From an uncultured Opitutales bacterium (GTDB taxonomy: Bacteria; Verrucomicrobiota; Verrucomicrobiia; Opitutales; UBA9783): a DNA stretch of 18,682 nucleotides. The notes beneath the pieces are model-generated. The model made no database searches. It was not told the origin of the DNA and saw only the letters and a program-made list of their open reading frames with translations. Shown here piece by piece: positions 1 through 5,859 of the stretch; the first letter of the stretch is position 1; each line of letters begins with the position of its first letter. The position numbers and the translations under genes are program-made. The stretch is from assembly GCA_934700265.1 (NCBI GenBank), contig CAKUXH010000009.1, positions 1 to 18,682 of the forward strand, written 5' to 3'.

Positions 1-72
1 TGAAGAATAAGCTGATTCTGTTACTTCATAATTAATATGTTGTTTCCCTTCATTTTCTAAAATAAGACTCAT
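1..72 (-). CDS. N-terminal fragment of an unidentified protein, cut by the window edge
   Basis: Reading the minus strand from an ATG at 72-70, the frame stays open for 24 codons to the left edge of the window (MSLILENEGKQHINYEVTES, then AYSS). It begins 23 bases after the usp stop codon on the same strand, so it is placed like the next gene downstream. I do not recognise the product. The opening faintly resembles the first residues of some citrate synthases, but that is too weak to name it. A TATATT hexamer lies 4 bases before the ATG, without a convincing -35 box. A 24-codon open stretch in AT-rich DNA can arise by chance, so this call depends on the sequence to the left. Confidence 0.4.
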   Translation of the reverse strand, partial: MSLILENEGKQHINYEVTESAYSS

Positions 73-95
73 AATAAATATAAATTAAAGTTAAT

Positions 96-956
96 TTAAC
101 GAAATAACAAGACAGAAGTTTTACAACGTCGCATCAACTCAGTAGTTGTACTACCGATAAGTAAATGCCGAATAGCGCTATGCCCATAAGCCCCCATAAT
201 AAGCATATCAATACTATTCTTAGCAACATAATTCGAAACACCATCACTTACCTCATCATCAATAACGGTTGTATTAACTTGATAATTGGCTTCACGCAAT
301 GTCTTCTCAACAGAACCAAGTTTTGCTTGCTTCTCTTCTGTCATCACCTCATCTTCACACACATAAATCAACTCTATTGCACAATCTTTCAGCAATTGAG
401 AACGAAGTAAAAATTGTAGTGCATGATTAGCACTCGGACTATCGTCGTAAGCAAGCGCTATCTTTTTTATAGGAATATATTGCCGGCAAGCAACCCAACA
501 AGGCCGTTGGCTAGCACGAACGACACGCTCCATGGTTGAACCTAGATGTTCAGTAGCAAAATTAGCATTTTCACCACGCTTGCCTAACAAAACTAGATCA
601 ACCCCCATTTCGCTATCTTCATATTTTTGATACACATCTACAAGCGAACCTTCCTCATGACAAAAACGAACCTTATCTAACAATCCTACATCCTTAAAGA
701 ATTTTGCTACAGCTGATTGAATAAGACGAACTTTTTCTTGCTCAACCTGCTTAATCTGTGCGTACAAACCTTGATATGGCTGAACCCCCAAACTACCTGT
801 AAAATCCGACATCATTGAAAAATCGAATTGGCGTGAATCGGTCACATATAAAATATCCGCAGAAGCTCCCGTTTTTCTAATTAGCCATTCAGCATATTTC
901 AAACAACTTTCCGTATAAGGGAAAGATCCATCTGTACAAACAAGAAGCTTTTTCAT
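96..956 (-). CDS. Tandem-domain universal stress protein (UspA family)
   Basis: Two Usp domains lie in tandem in a 286-residue soluble protein. Domain 1 (residues 1-158) opens with the typical beta strand MKKLLVCTDGS and ends with a G-x2-G-x10-G-S element (G125, G128, G139, S140). Domain 2 (about 163-286) opens with KKIALAYDDS and carries the canonical ATP-binding pattern G-x2-G-x9-G-S (G255, G258, G268, S269), so it is the likelier nucleotide binder. Usp proteins are cytoplasmic and rise under starvation or stress; the specific role here is unknown. An in-frame ATG lies 69 bases further upstream, but 956 is preferred because it begins exactly at the Usp fold and sits 7 bases after a good extended -10 box, while the longer form would add a 23-residue hydrophobic tail absent from the family. 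There is no Shine-Dalgarno. The gene is divergent from the MFS gene. Confidence 0.9.
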   Translation of the reverse strand: MKKLLVCTDGSFPYTESCLKYAEWLIRKTGASADILYVTDSRQFDFSMMSDFTGSLGVQPYQGLYAQIKQVEQEKVRLIQSAVAKFFKDVGLLDKVRFCHEEGSLVDVYQKYEDSEMGVDLVLLGKRGENANFATEHLGSTMERVVRASQRPCWVACRQYIPIKKIALAYDDSPSANHALQFLLRSQLLKDCAIELIYVCEDEVMTEEKQAKLGSVEKTLREANYQVNTTVIDDEVSDGVSNYVAKNSIDMLIMGAYGHSAIRHLLIGSTTTELMRRCKTSVLLFR

Positions 957-963
957 ATTATGA

Positions 964-992
964 ATTATGCCATTTTCATAAAACAAAATCAA
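964..992 (-). promoter_or_regulatory. Sigma70-like promoter of usp, leaderless type
   Basis: On the minus strand, TTGATT (992-987), a 17-base spacer and CATAAT (969-964) form a promoter with an extended -10 (TGG directly before CATAAT). The -10 ends 7 bases before the ATG at 956, so transcription should begin at or within a base or two of the start codon. The nine bases TGGCATAAT recur exactly in the glgB promoter. Confidence 0.65.
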
Positions 993-1079
993 TAAAAATT
1001 TCATTTTGTCATAAAAAATTTTCATATTTTAATGAATATGTAGATAAATAATACATTTCCTTTAAAATACGATAAAGTA

Positions 1080-1107
1080 TTGACTTTTTAAATTCGACAT
1101 CTACCAT
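1080..1107 (+). promoter_or_regulatory. Candidate promoter of the MFS gene
   Basis: TTGACT (1080-1085) is followed after 16 bases by TACCAT (1102-1107), which ends 7 bases before the ATG at 1115. The -35 matches consensus at 5 of 6 positions and the -10 at 4 of 6. The spacing again predicts an almost leaderless transcript. No Shine-Dalgarno is seen before the ATG. Confidence 0.5.
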
Positions 1108-1114
1108 CAACTAC

Positions 1115-2323
1115 ATGAATTATGGCTGGATTGTTCTTGGAATTATCACTTTATTTGAAGGATTAAGTGGTTTTGGAAGAACATCTGCTTTGAGTCCATT
1201 CTTAGAAGATTTATGCCATGATTTAGATCTATCAAACTCTCAAATCAGTGGTGCTTATTCTTTAGCCAATTTATTAGCCGGCTTCGTCCTTCCTTATATA
1301 GGGCAAGCTTACGATCGTTACCGTCCTTCTAATTTTTTAAGAATATATGTCCTTCTATTTAGTGGTGCGCTCATAGGCCTCAGTATGCTAAAGTTTATGC
1401 AATTCGGTAGTTTTATAAATTTTACTATCTTTTTATTAGGTTTTTGTTGTATTCGAACTGCCGTACATGCTTATTCTGTTATTGGACGCTCAACCACAGC
1501 CGTCTGGTTTGATAAAAAAAGAGGACTAGCAACCGCTCTGTCTTGTTTTTTACTATCATCTATTGCTTCTTTAATGCCATGGTTGAACTACAAACTTCAT
1601 CTAAGGTACGAATGGTACCAAGTTTGGGTTGTCGTTGGCATTATTTGTGGCATTATCATGCTTTCTCTTTGCAGTTTCGTTAAAAAACCCGATCATCCTA
1701 TTTCAAATACAACGATAAAAACCAAAACTAATGTATCTACAACCAAAAATGATTTTTTTAAAAAACCTATTTTTTGGCTCCTTATAATTGCATTAGGTTT
1801 TAAAAATTTTCAAAACACTGGCATAGCCTTTTATCTAATCCCTATGGGTAAAGAATTTGGTGCTCATCTAGAAACGATTGCATTATCTATGATCTTTATT
1901 TCTATAATTAACACCTTAATGACTTTCATTTTTGGGCATTTTTTTGAGCGCATAGGACCTAAAAAAATCTTACTGCTATTTTTAATTTTTGACTGCTGCT
2001 TTTTACTCTGTTTCAAAGGCGTTTCATCTCTATTATTAATGTTAGGGTTTGTTGTATTTTCTGGTTTTTATTGGGCTTTAAATCAGATCGTTATATACCT
2101 TGTTATTCCTAAAATTTTCGGTACTAAATCCATCGGTAAAATCCACGGATACGTCACCACTTTTGCCTGCTTAGGAAGCGCATCCGGACCTTTTTTCATC
2201 GGACTAATTAAAGACTTTTCATCTTTTCAAGTTGCCATATCTATTTGTGCAATATGTGCTTTCTGTTTACTGTGTTCTGCATTCATCATTAAAATTCCTA
2301 CTACAACCATAGAACAATCATGA
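1115..2323 (+). CDS. Major facilitator superfamily transporter, 12 membrane segments
   Basis: A 402-residue integral membrane protein with about 12 hydrophobic segments in two sets of six, separated by a polar loop at about residues 190-216. The MFS motif-A signature occurs in the loop after helix 2 (residues 62-71, GQAYDRYRP) and again in degenerate form in the second half (about 273-284, FGHFFERIGPKK), as expected from the internal duplication of MFS proteins. The WFDKKRGLA segment (131-139) is typical of the oxalate/formate- and monocarboxylate-type branches, but I cannot name a substrate. There is no signal peptide; the first segment begins at once (MNYGWIVLGI), which supports this start. 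The stop overlaps the endonuclease III start as ATGA, implying a two-gene operon with translational coupling. The pairing with a DNA repair gene does not suggest a substrate. Confidence 0.88.
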   Translation: MNYGWIVLGIITLFEGLSGFGRTSALSPFLEDLCHDLDLSNSQISGAYSLANLLAGFVLPYIGQAYDRYRPSNFLRIYVLLFSGALIGLSMLKFMQFGSFINFTIFLLGFCCIRTAVHAYSVIGRSTTAVWFDKKRGLATALSCFLLSSIASLMPWLNYKLHLRYEWYQVWVVVGIICGIIMLSLCSFVKKPDHPISNTTIKTKTNVSTTKNDFFKKPIFWLLIIALGFKNFQNTGIAFYLIPMGKEFGAHLETIALSMIFISIINTLMTFIFGHFFERIGPKKILLLFLIFDCCFLLCFKGVSSLLLMLGFVVFSGFYWALNQIVIYLVIPKIFGTKSIGKIHGYVTTFACLGSASGPFFIGLIKDFSSFQVAISICAICAFCLLCSAFIIKIPTTTIEQS

Positions 2324-2937
2324 CAAGCCTTGATATTATTTTAAAAGTTTTAGATGAAAAATTTCCGAATCCTCAAGCCTCCTTACATTATACAACTCCA
2401 TTTACTTTATTAATTGCTACCCTACTTTCTGCTCAATGTCATGACGAACAAGTTAATAAAGTCACACCTCAGTTGTTTGCAAAAGCCGATACACCGCAAC
2501 AAATGCAAACACTAAGTGAACAAGAAATTGGTCAACTCATTCATTCCTGTGGTTTTTATAAGGTAAAAGCACATTATATACGTATACTTTCTCAACAATT
2601 ATGTGATCAATTCCACGGCATCGTACCAAATACTTTTGAAGAACTTGAAACCTTAACTGGCATTGGCCATAAAACAGCTTCTGTTGTCTTAGGCCACGCA
2701 TTCGGTCTGCCAGCCTTTCCGGTTGATACACATGTCAAGCGTGTCGCCATCAGATGGGGTTTAAGCCAAGGACCTTCAGTAGAAAAAGTTGAAGAAGACT
2801 TAAAATTTATTTTCCCACAAAAAGACTGGTTCAAACGACACTTACAAATGGTCTTATACGGAAGACATTATTGTAATCATACAGCATGTAACCAAAAACA
2901 TCTGTGTGATATCTGCAAAAATCTACAAATTTCATAA
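2320..2937 (+). CDS. nth: Endonuclease III (DNA glycosylase/AP lyase)
   Basis: This 205-residue enzyme removes oxidised pyrimidines from DNA and nicks at the resulting abasic site in base excision repair. The helix-hairpin-helix (LETLTGIGHKTASVVLG, about 109-125) contains the catalytic lysine K118, and the catalytic aspartate is D136 in the VDTHVKR motif, matching K120 and D138 of the E. coli enzyme. Length fits the family (about 211 in E. coli). The C-terminus has four cysteines, C185, C190, C196 and C199, presumably for the [4Fe-4S] cluster, but their spacing (C-x4-C-x5-C-x2-C) differs from the classical C-x6-C-x2-C-x5-C. The start overlaps the MFS stop by four bases (ATGA), so translation is probably coupled; no Shine-Dalgarno is visible. 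Confidence 0.93.
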   Translation: MTSLDIILKVLDEKFPNPQASLHYTTPFTLLIATLLSAQCHDEQVNKVTPQLFAKADTPQQMQTLSEQEIGQLIHSCGFYKVKAHYIRILSQQLCDQFHGIVPNTFEELETLTGIGHKTASVVLGHAFGLPAFPVDTHVKRVAIRWGLSQGPSVEKVEEDLKFIFPQKDWFKRHLQMVLYGRHYCNHTACNQKHLCDICKNLQIS

Positions 2938-2983
2938 CTATTTTCGATACCATACGTACGAATTTTTGTTTGAGATATTTTGC

Positions 2984-3011
2984 TTGAAAAAAGAAATATT
3001 TTCTTCAAAAT
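2984..3011 (+). promoter_or_regulatory. Weak candidate promoter of the lyase gene
   Basis: TTGAAA (2984-2989) and CAAAAT (3006-3011) are 16 bases apart, with the -10 ending 8 bases before the ATG at 3020. The match is moderate (5 of 6 and 4 of 6) in a very AT-rich gap, so it could be chance. Its distance to the ATG agrees with the other promoters in the window and favours the start at 3020. Confidence 0.35.
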
Positions 3012-3019
3012 CTAAGCCA

Positions 3020-4369
3020 ATGAATAGCGTAAGGAAAGAAAAAGACTTATTGGGTATAGTAGAATTCGATAAAAATTGTTTGTATGGAATTGCAACCGAA
3101 AGAGCTTTACGTTGTTCTTCTATTGGCGCACAAAAAGTTCCTACCGATTTGATAAAGTCTCTTGGTCTTGTTAAATACGCCTGTGCTCAAGCAAATGAAA
3201 AGTTAGGATTATTAGAACCTAGAAAAGCCCAGCTAATCCAACAAGCCGCTCTTGAAATATACCAAGGGCTTTGGCAAAACGCTTTTCCAATGGAAATTTT
3301 CCAAACCGGTGGATGTACACCGACTAACATGAATGTTAATGAAGTTATTAAAAATTTAGCTGAAAGATCTGATCCTTCTATAAATATTCATGCCAATGAT
3401 GATTGTAATAAGTGTCAATCAACCAATGATGTTATCCCCACGGCTTTAAACATTACTTTACGTGAATTATGTAAGCAAGAATTACTCCCATCTTTGAAGC
3501 ATTGCTTTCAAATTTTAGACAAAAAGGAAAATCTTTGGAAAGATGTTGTTATCTTGGGACGCACCCATACAATGGATGCAGTATTGATGACTTTAGGACA
3601 AGTATTTTCTGGTTATAAGCGACAAGTAGAAAAAAACATCGAATCCATTACAGCTAATTTATCGCGCTTCCATGAGCTTCCAATTGGAGGAACAGCTGTA
3701 GGCAATGAAATCAATTCTCATCCAGATTTTGGTCCTCTGGTTATCGATATTATTAATAAAACTTTAAACGAAACTTACCGCTTATCCAATAATCGTTACG
3801 AACAACAATCTTCACGTGATGATTATGTATTTTTTGCAGGCTTGTTAGATACTTTAACAACTACCTTTATAAAGCTCGCTAACGACATTCGCTGGTACGG
3901 TTCGGGTCCTATAGGCGGCCTTAATGAATTAATACTACCGATGACACAAGCCGGTTCATCATGCATGCCGGGAAAAGTAAATCCAGTTGTCTGTGAAACA
4001 CTTTTACAGGTTTGCATTTATATTCAAGGGCACTGTGAAATGGTACGTAAATGCGCCGTAATTGGTGGACAATTTCAGTTAAATACAACTTCCATGTTGC
4101 TAATTCATGCGCTCATAGAAAGCATAAAAATTTTCAGCAAAACATTAAACCTATTCTGTGAAAAGCTTTTAAAAGATTTACAACCTAACGATACTGTTAT
4201 TAAATCACACATAGAAAACTCTCCAGCTTTATTAATGACATTAGCACCTCAGTTAGGTTATGATAAGGTCGCTACTATTGTCCACGAATTAAAACATTCC
4301 ACAGAATCAGTGCTTAAAATTTTAAAACATTACTGTCCTGATTTAGATATCGGAAAAATTTTAAAATAA
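3020..4369 (+). CDS. Divergent class II fumarase/aspartase-superfamily lyase
   Basis: A 449-residue cytoplasmic enzyme, expected to be a homotetramer, of the family that adds or removes water, ammonia or another group across fumarate. The order of motifs is that of class II fumarase: EKDLLGIVEF near the N-terminus, QTGGCTPTNMNVNEV (95-109), HANDDCNKCQSTND (124-137), GRTHTMDA (180-187), GGTAVGNEIN (223-232) and the mobile signature loop GSSCMPGKVNP (312-322). Residues matching E. coli FumC T100, S139, N141, T187, H188, S318, K324 and N326 are kept (T100, S134, N136, T182, H183, S313, K319, N321). H183 points to fumarase rather than aspartase, which has Gln there. Many neighbouring residues are changed, so the substrate is uncertain. 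An upstream in-frame ATG at 2906 would overlap nth and add a 38-residue tail unlike the family; 3020 begins just before the conserved fold. The gap to nth is 82 bases. Confidence 0.82.
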   Translation: MNSVRKEKDLLGIVEFDKNCLYGIATERALRCSSIGAQKVPTDLIKSLGLVKYACAQANEKLGLLEPRKAQLIQQAALEIYQGLWQNAFPMEIFQTGGCTPTNMNVNEVIKNLAERSDPSINIHANDDCNKCQSTNDVIPTALNITLRELCKQELLPSLKHCFQILDKKENLWKDVVILGRTHTMDAVLMTLGQVFSGYKRQVEKNIESITANLSRFHELPIGGTAVGNEINSHPDFGPLVIDIINKTLNETYRLSNNRYEQQSSRDDYVFFAGLLDTLTTTFIKLANDIRWYGSGPIGGLNELILPMTQAGSSCMPGKVNPVVCETLLQVCIYIQGHCEMVRKCAVIGGQFQLNTTSMLLIHALIESIKIFSKTLNLFCEKLLKDLQPNDTVIKSHIENSPALLMTLAPQLGYDKVATIVHELKHSTESVLKILKHYCPDLDIGKILK

Positions 4370-4379
4370 TAGAATGGAT

Positions 4380-4475
4380 AATTTATAAATTAATTTTCTT
4401 TTTTAATCTATTTTCGTTAGAATTTTGCAACAAACTCAACAATTTATGATATTTTTTTTAATCCAATAAATTGTT
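4380..4475 (+). other. AT-rich gap with inverted repeats after the lyase gene
   Basis: The 238-base gap between the lyase and the pilin contains no coding signal. A 10-bp perfect inverted repeat has arms AACAATTTAT (4438-4447) and ATAAATTGTT (4466-4475) with an 18-base loop and a short T-run after it; it may be the lyase terminator, though the stem is nearly all A-T. A smaller palindrome, AATTTATAAATT, lies just after the lyase stop, followed by a T-rich stretch. Confidence 0.35.
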
Positions 4476-4524
4476 TTAAAAACTTTTTATATCCATTTTT
4501 CATGATATTTATCGAATAAAATCC

Positions 4525-4544
4525 TATTTTTAAGCTTAAAAATA
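4525..4544. repeat. Perfect 20-bp palindrome upstream of the pilin promoter
   Basis: Ten bases, TATTTTTAAG, are followed directly by their exact reverse complement, CTTAAAAATA, centred on an AAGCTT. The element ends 28 bases before the candidate pilin -35 box. A perfect dyad with no loop is better suited to binding a dimeric regulator than to terminating transcription, but AT-rich DNA produces such dyads more often than balanced DNA. Confidence 0.4.
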
Positions 4545-4572
4545 AAAAAATTCTTCAGATTAAAAAAATATG

Positions 4573-4601
4573 TTGCAAAAATAAAATGGATTTTTTAAGA
4601 T
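4573..4601 (+). promoter_or_regulatory. Candidate promoter of the pilin gene, leaderless type
   Basis: TTGCAA (4573-4578), a 17-base spacer and TAAGAT (4596-4601) precede the ATG at 4608 by exactly 6 bases. Each box matches consensus at 4 of 6 positions. The predicted transcription start is the A of the ATG. I saw no sigma54-type GG-N10-GC element, which often drives pilin genes elsewhere. Confidence 0.45.
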
Positions 4602-4607
4602 ATATTC

Positions 4608-5063
4608 ATGAATATGAAAAACAAACTTCTAAAAAAGATTAAAGGTTTTACACTTGTTGAAATTATGATCGTCGTAACGATCATCGGTATCTTGGCTTCG
4701 CTTGCCGTGCCTGCATTCCAAAGAGCGCGCTGGAAAGCCCTAGAAACATCTATTCGAAATAACTTACGTCAGGTTTGGGGGGCTGCACAGCAGTATATGC
4801 TGGAAAATGGTGTTGATTCTGTATCACATGCTTCTATTATCAAATGGCAAACTAAAACAGGAGCCCAAGGAACAGGTTCTCAGGCAGACAATCCTGGTTA
4901 TACCAGTGTTTTAAAACAAATTGCAGACGAAGATTATAGCAAAATTACCTGTACCTGCACTAATACCACAAACCCTACTGAAGGTACAATTTATGCAGAT
5001 GCAACAAAGCTAACCATAGGTGTAACTGGTGGTACTGCAACTGAAGTTACGCTAGATCTCTAA
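4608..5063 (+). CDS. Type IV pilin-like protein (prepilin with N-methylation signal)
   Basis: A 151-residue prepilin. The positively charged leader (residues 1-13) ends at the prepilin peptidase site IKG|FTLVEIM: cleavage after G13 would expose F14, which is N-methylated in this class, and E18 is the conserved Glu5 of the mature chain. Residues 14-36 form the hydrophobic helix used for membrane anchoring and fibre assembly. A helical stretch follows to about residue 67, then a short globular domain rich in Thr, Gly and Asn with two cysteines in an ITCTCT segment near 125; these are too close for the usual pilin disulphide loop. The mature form (138 residues) is small. Whether it is a major pilin or a type II secretion pseudopilin cannot be decided; the pilT gene later in the window favours a pilus. 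A second ATG two codons in (4614) is a possible start. A terminator follows. Confidence 0.88.
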   Translation: MNMKNKLLKKIKGFTLVEIMIVVTIIGILASLAVPAFQRARWKALETSIRNNLRQVWGAAQQYMLENGVDSVSHASIIKWQTKTGAQGTGSQADNPGYTSVLKQIADEDYSKITCTCTNTTNPTEGTIYADATKLTIGVTGGTATEVTLDL

Positions 5064-5096
5064 TATAAAAGTTTGTTTAAATATTAATGACAAGAT

Positions 5097-5132
5097 GAGC
5101 TACACTAAAATGTAGCTCTATTATTATTTTTT
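5097..5132 (+). terminator. Rho-independent terminator of the pilin gene
   Basis: A perfect 8-bp stem, GAGCTACA (5097-5104) with TGTAGCTC (5111-5118), and a 6-base loop are followed by TATTATTATTTTTT. It begins 34 bases after the pilin stop. Confidence 0.85.
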
Positions 5133-5159
5133 ATGCACTTAAAAAACAGTTCACCTATA

Positions 5160-5193
5160 GAAAATGATCGATAAGTGAAATGTATATCGATCA
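5160..5193 (-). terminator. Probable terminator of the 165-residue unknown gene
   Basis: A 9-bp perfect stem, TGATCGATA (5165-5173) with TATCGATCA (5185-5193), has an 11-base loop. On the minus strand it is followed by TTTTC and lies 44 bases after the stop of the gene at 5237-5734. No T-run follows it on the plus strand, so it faces opposite to the pilin terminator, giving the convergent pair one terminator each. Confidence 0.6.
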
Positions 5194-5236
5194 AAAAAAC
5201 ATTAAAACTGATTAATAAAACTTTTAATTCAAATCC

Positions 5237-5734
5237 TTAGAAAACATCTTCGTCACTGAAATTATCTTCATCTTTATCTTTTAACTCAACTCCATCCAAA
5301 TCTAACGTATTGTTTACAGGCACTAAGAGTACAGGTTCTTTAGTTTTCAACCACAATTTTTGTTCTTTAAATATACGACTAGGAACATTTTCACACGTTT
5401 CTCCAACTGTTTCTACAGGGAAACGACGACCTTTTTTACTTAAATTAAAAGCCTTGGCAACACGAGCGATTTTATCGGTAACAGACTGCATAGGTTCATC
5501 TTCAGGTAATTGCAATACCCATCCAACCAACTCTTTTTCTGATAAAACACCTTCGCTATCTGAAACTAAAACGACAAATTGTTTCTTTATAGGAGCAGCC
5601 TTAGGTTCCTCATTAATTTCCGATTCTTCATTAATTGCAGATTGAAGTTCGCCCATAATTTCGGACAAAACATTATTTTCTAATTCTGCACGTTTTAAAA
5701 TCCTTTTTACCAGCTCCAATTCAACTTTTGCCAT
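5237..5734 (-). CDS. Unrecognised 165-residue protein with an acidic C-terminal tail
   Basis: I do not recognise the family. Residues 1-35 look like an amphipathic helix (MAKVELELVKRILKRAELEN onward), then comes an acidic linker (36-46), then a compact mixed alpha/beta region at about 50-142 with strands such as KKQFVVLVSDSEG (50-62) and EPVLLVPVNN (133-142) and a basic patch KKGRRF (100-105). The last 20 residues are strongly acidic (DLDGVELKDKDEDNFSDEDV). No signal peptide, membrane segment or catalytic motif is visible, so it is probably cytoplasmic. Composition resembles the neighbouring genes, giving no sign of recent transfer. It is transcribed alone, divergent from glgB and convergent with the pilin. 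Its own terminator and a plausible promoter support a real gene. A binding or adaptor role is only a guess from the charged tail. Confidence 0.75.
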   Translation of the reverse strand: MAKVELELVKRILKRAELENNVLSEIMGELQSAINEESEINEEPKAAPIKKQFVVLVSDSEGVLSEKELVGWVLQLPEDEPMQSVTDKIARVAKAFNLSKKGRRFPVETVGETCENVPSRIFKEQKLWLKTKEPVLLVPVNNTLDLDGVELKDKDEDNFSDEDVF

Positions 5735-5740
5735 AAAAAT

Positions 5741-5770
5741 AAAGTAAATCTTTTTAAAAACAATTGTAAA
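5741..5770 (-). promoter_or_regulatory. Candidate promoter of the 165-residue unknown gene
   Basis: On the minus strand, TTTACA (5770-5765, 5 of 6) and TACTTT (5746-5741, 3 of 6 but fitting TAnnnT) are 18 bases apart. The -10 ends 6 bases before the ATG at 5734. The -10 match is poor; it is listed because the spacing repeats the pattern of the other first genes. Confidence 0.3.
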
Positions 5771-5820
5771 TGCTTTTTTGTGTAAATATCATTACTTGGG
5801 TTAAATGGGTTATTCACCCA

Positions 5821-5849
5821 TTGACAAATCCTATAGAAACTGGCATAAT
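5821..5849 (+). promoter_or_regulatory. Strong sigma70 promoter of glgB
   Basis: TTGACA (5821-5826, perfect), a 17-base spacer and CATAAT (5844-5849, 5 of 6) carry an extended -10 TGG at 5841-5843. The predicted transcription start is about 5856, leaving only about 4 bases before the ATG at 5860 or 13 before the ATG at 5869. It lies inside the longest possible glgB frame, which therefore cannot be translated upstream of it from this transcript. Confidence 0.8.
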
Positions 5850-5859
5850 TATACATAGA

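Noticed and set aside
81..98. 8-bp all-AT inverted repeat overlapping the usp stop
   Set aside because: It consists of TAAATTAA and its complement around two bases; an all-AT stem this short is expected by chance here and is not followed by a clear T-run, so I did not call a terminator or operator.
165..410. Open frame antisense to usp on the plus strand
   Set aside because: It has no recognisable domain and lies wholly inside usp; similar antisense frames inside gyrA, proS and glgB were rejected for the same reason.
957..1025. Longer usp reading frame beginning at 1025
   Set aside because: It adds a 23-residue hydrophobic tail not found in Usp proteins, and a promoter with its -10 at 969-964 lies inside it; the shorter start at 956 begins at the conserved fold.
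2906..3019. Lyase start at 2906 overlapping nth
   Set aside because: The extra 38 residues do not resemble the fumarase N-terminus and would overlap the conserved cysteine tail of endonuclease III.
5770..5859. glgB start at 5770
   Set aside because: A perfect TTGACA with a well-spaced extended -10 lies inside this extension, and the start at 5860 gives exactly the length of E. coli GlgB with matching catalytic residue numbers.
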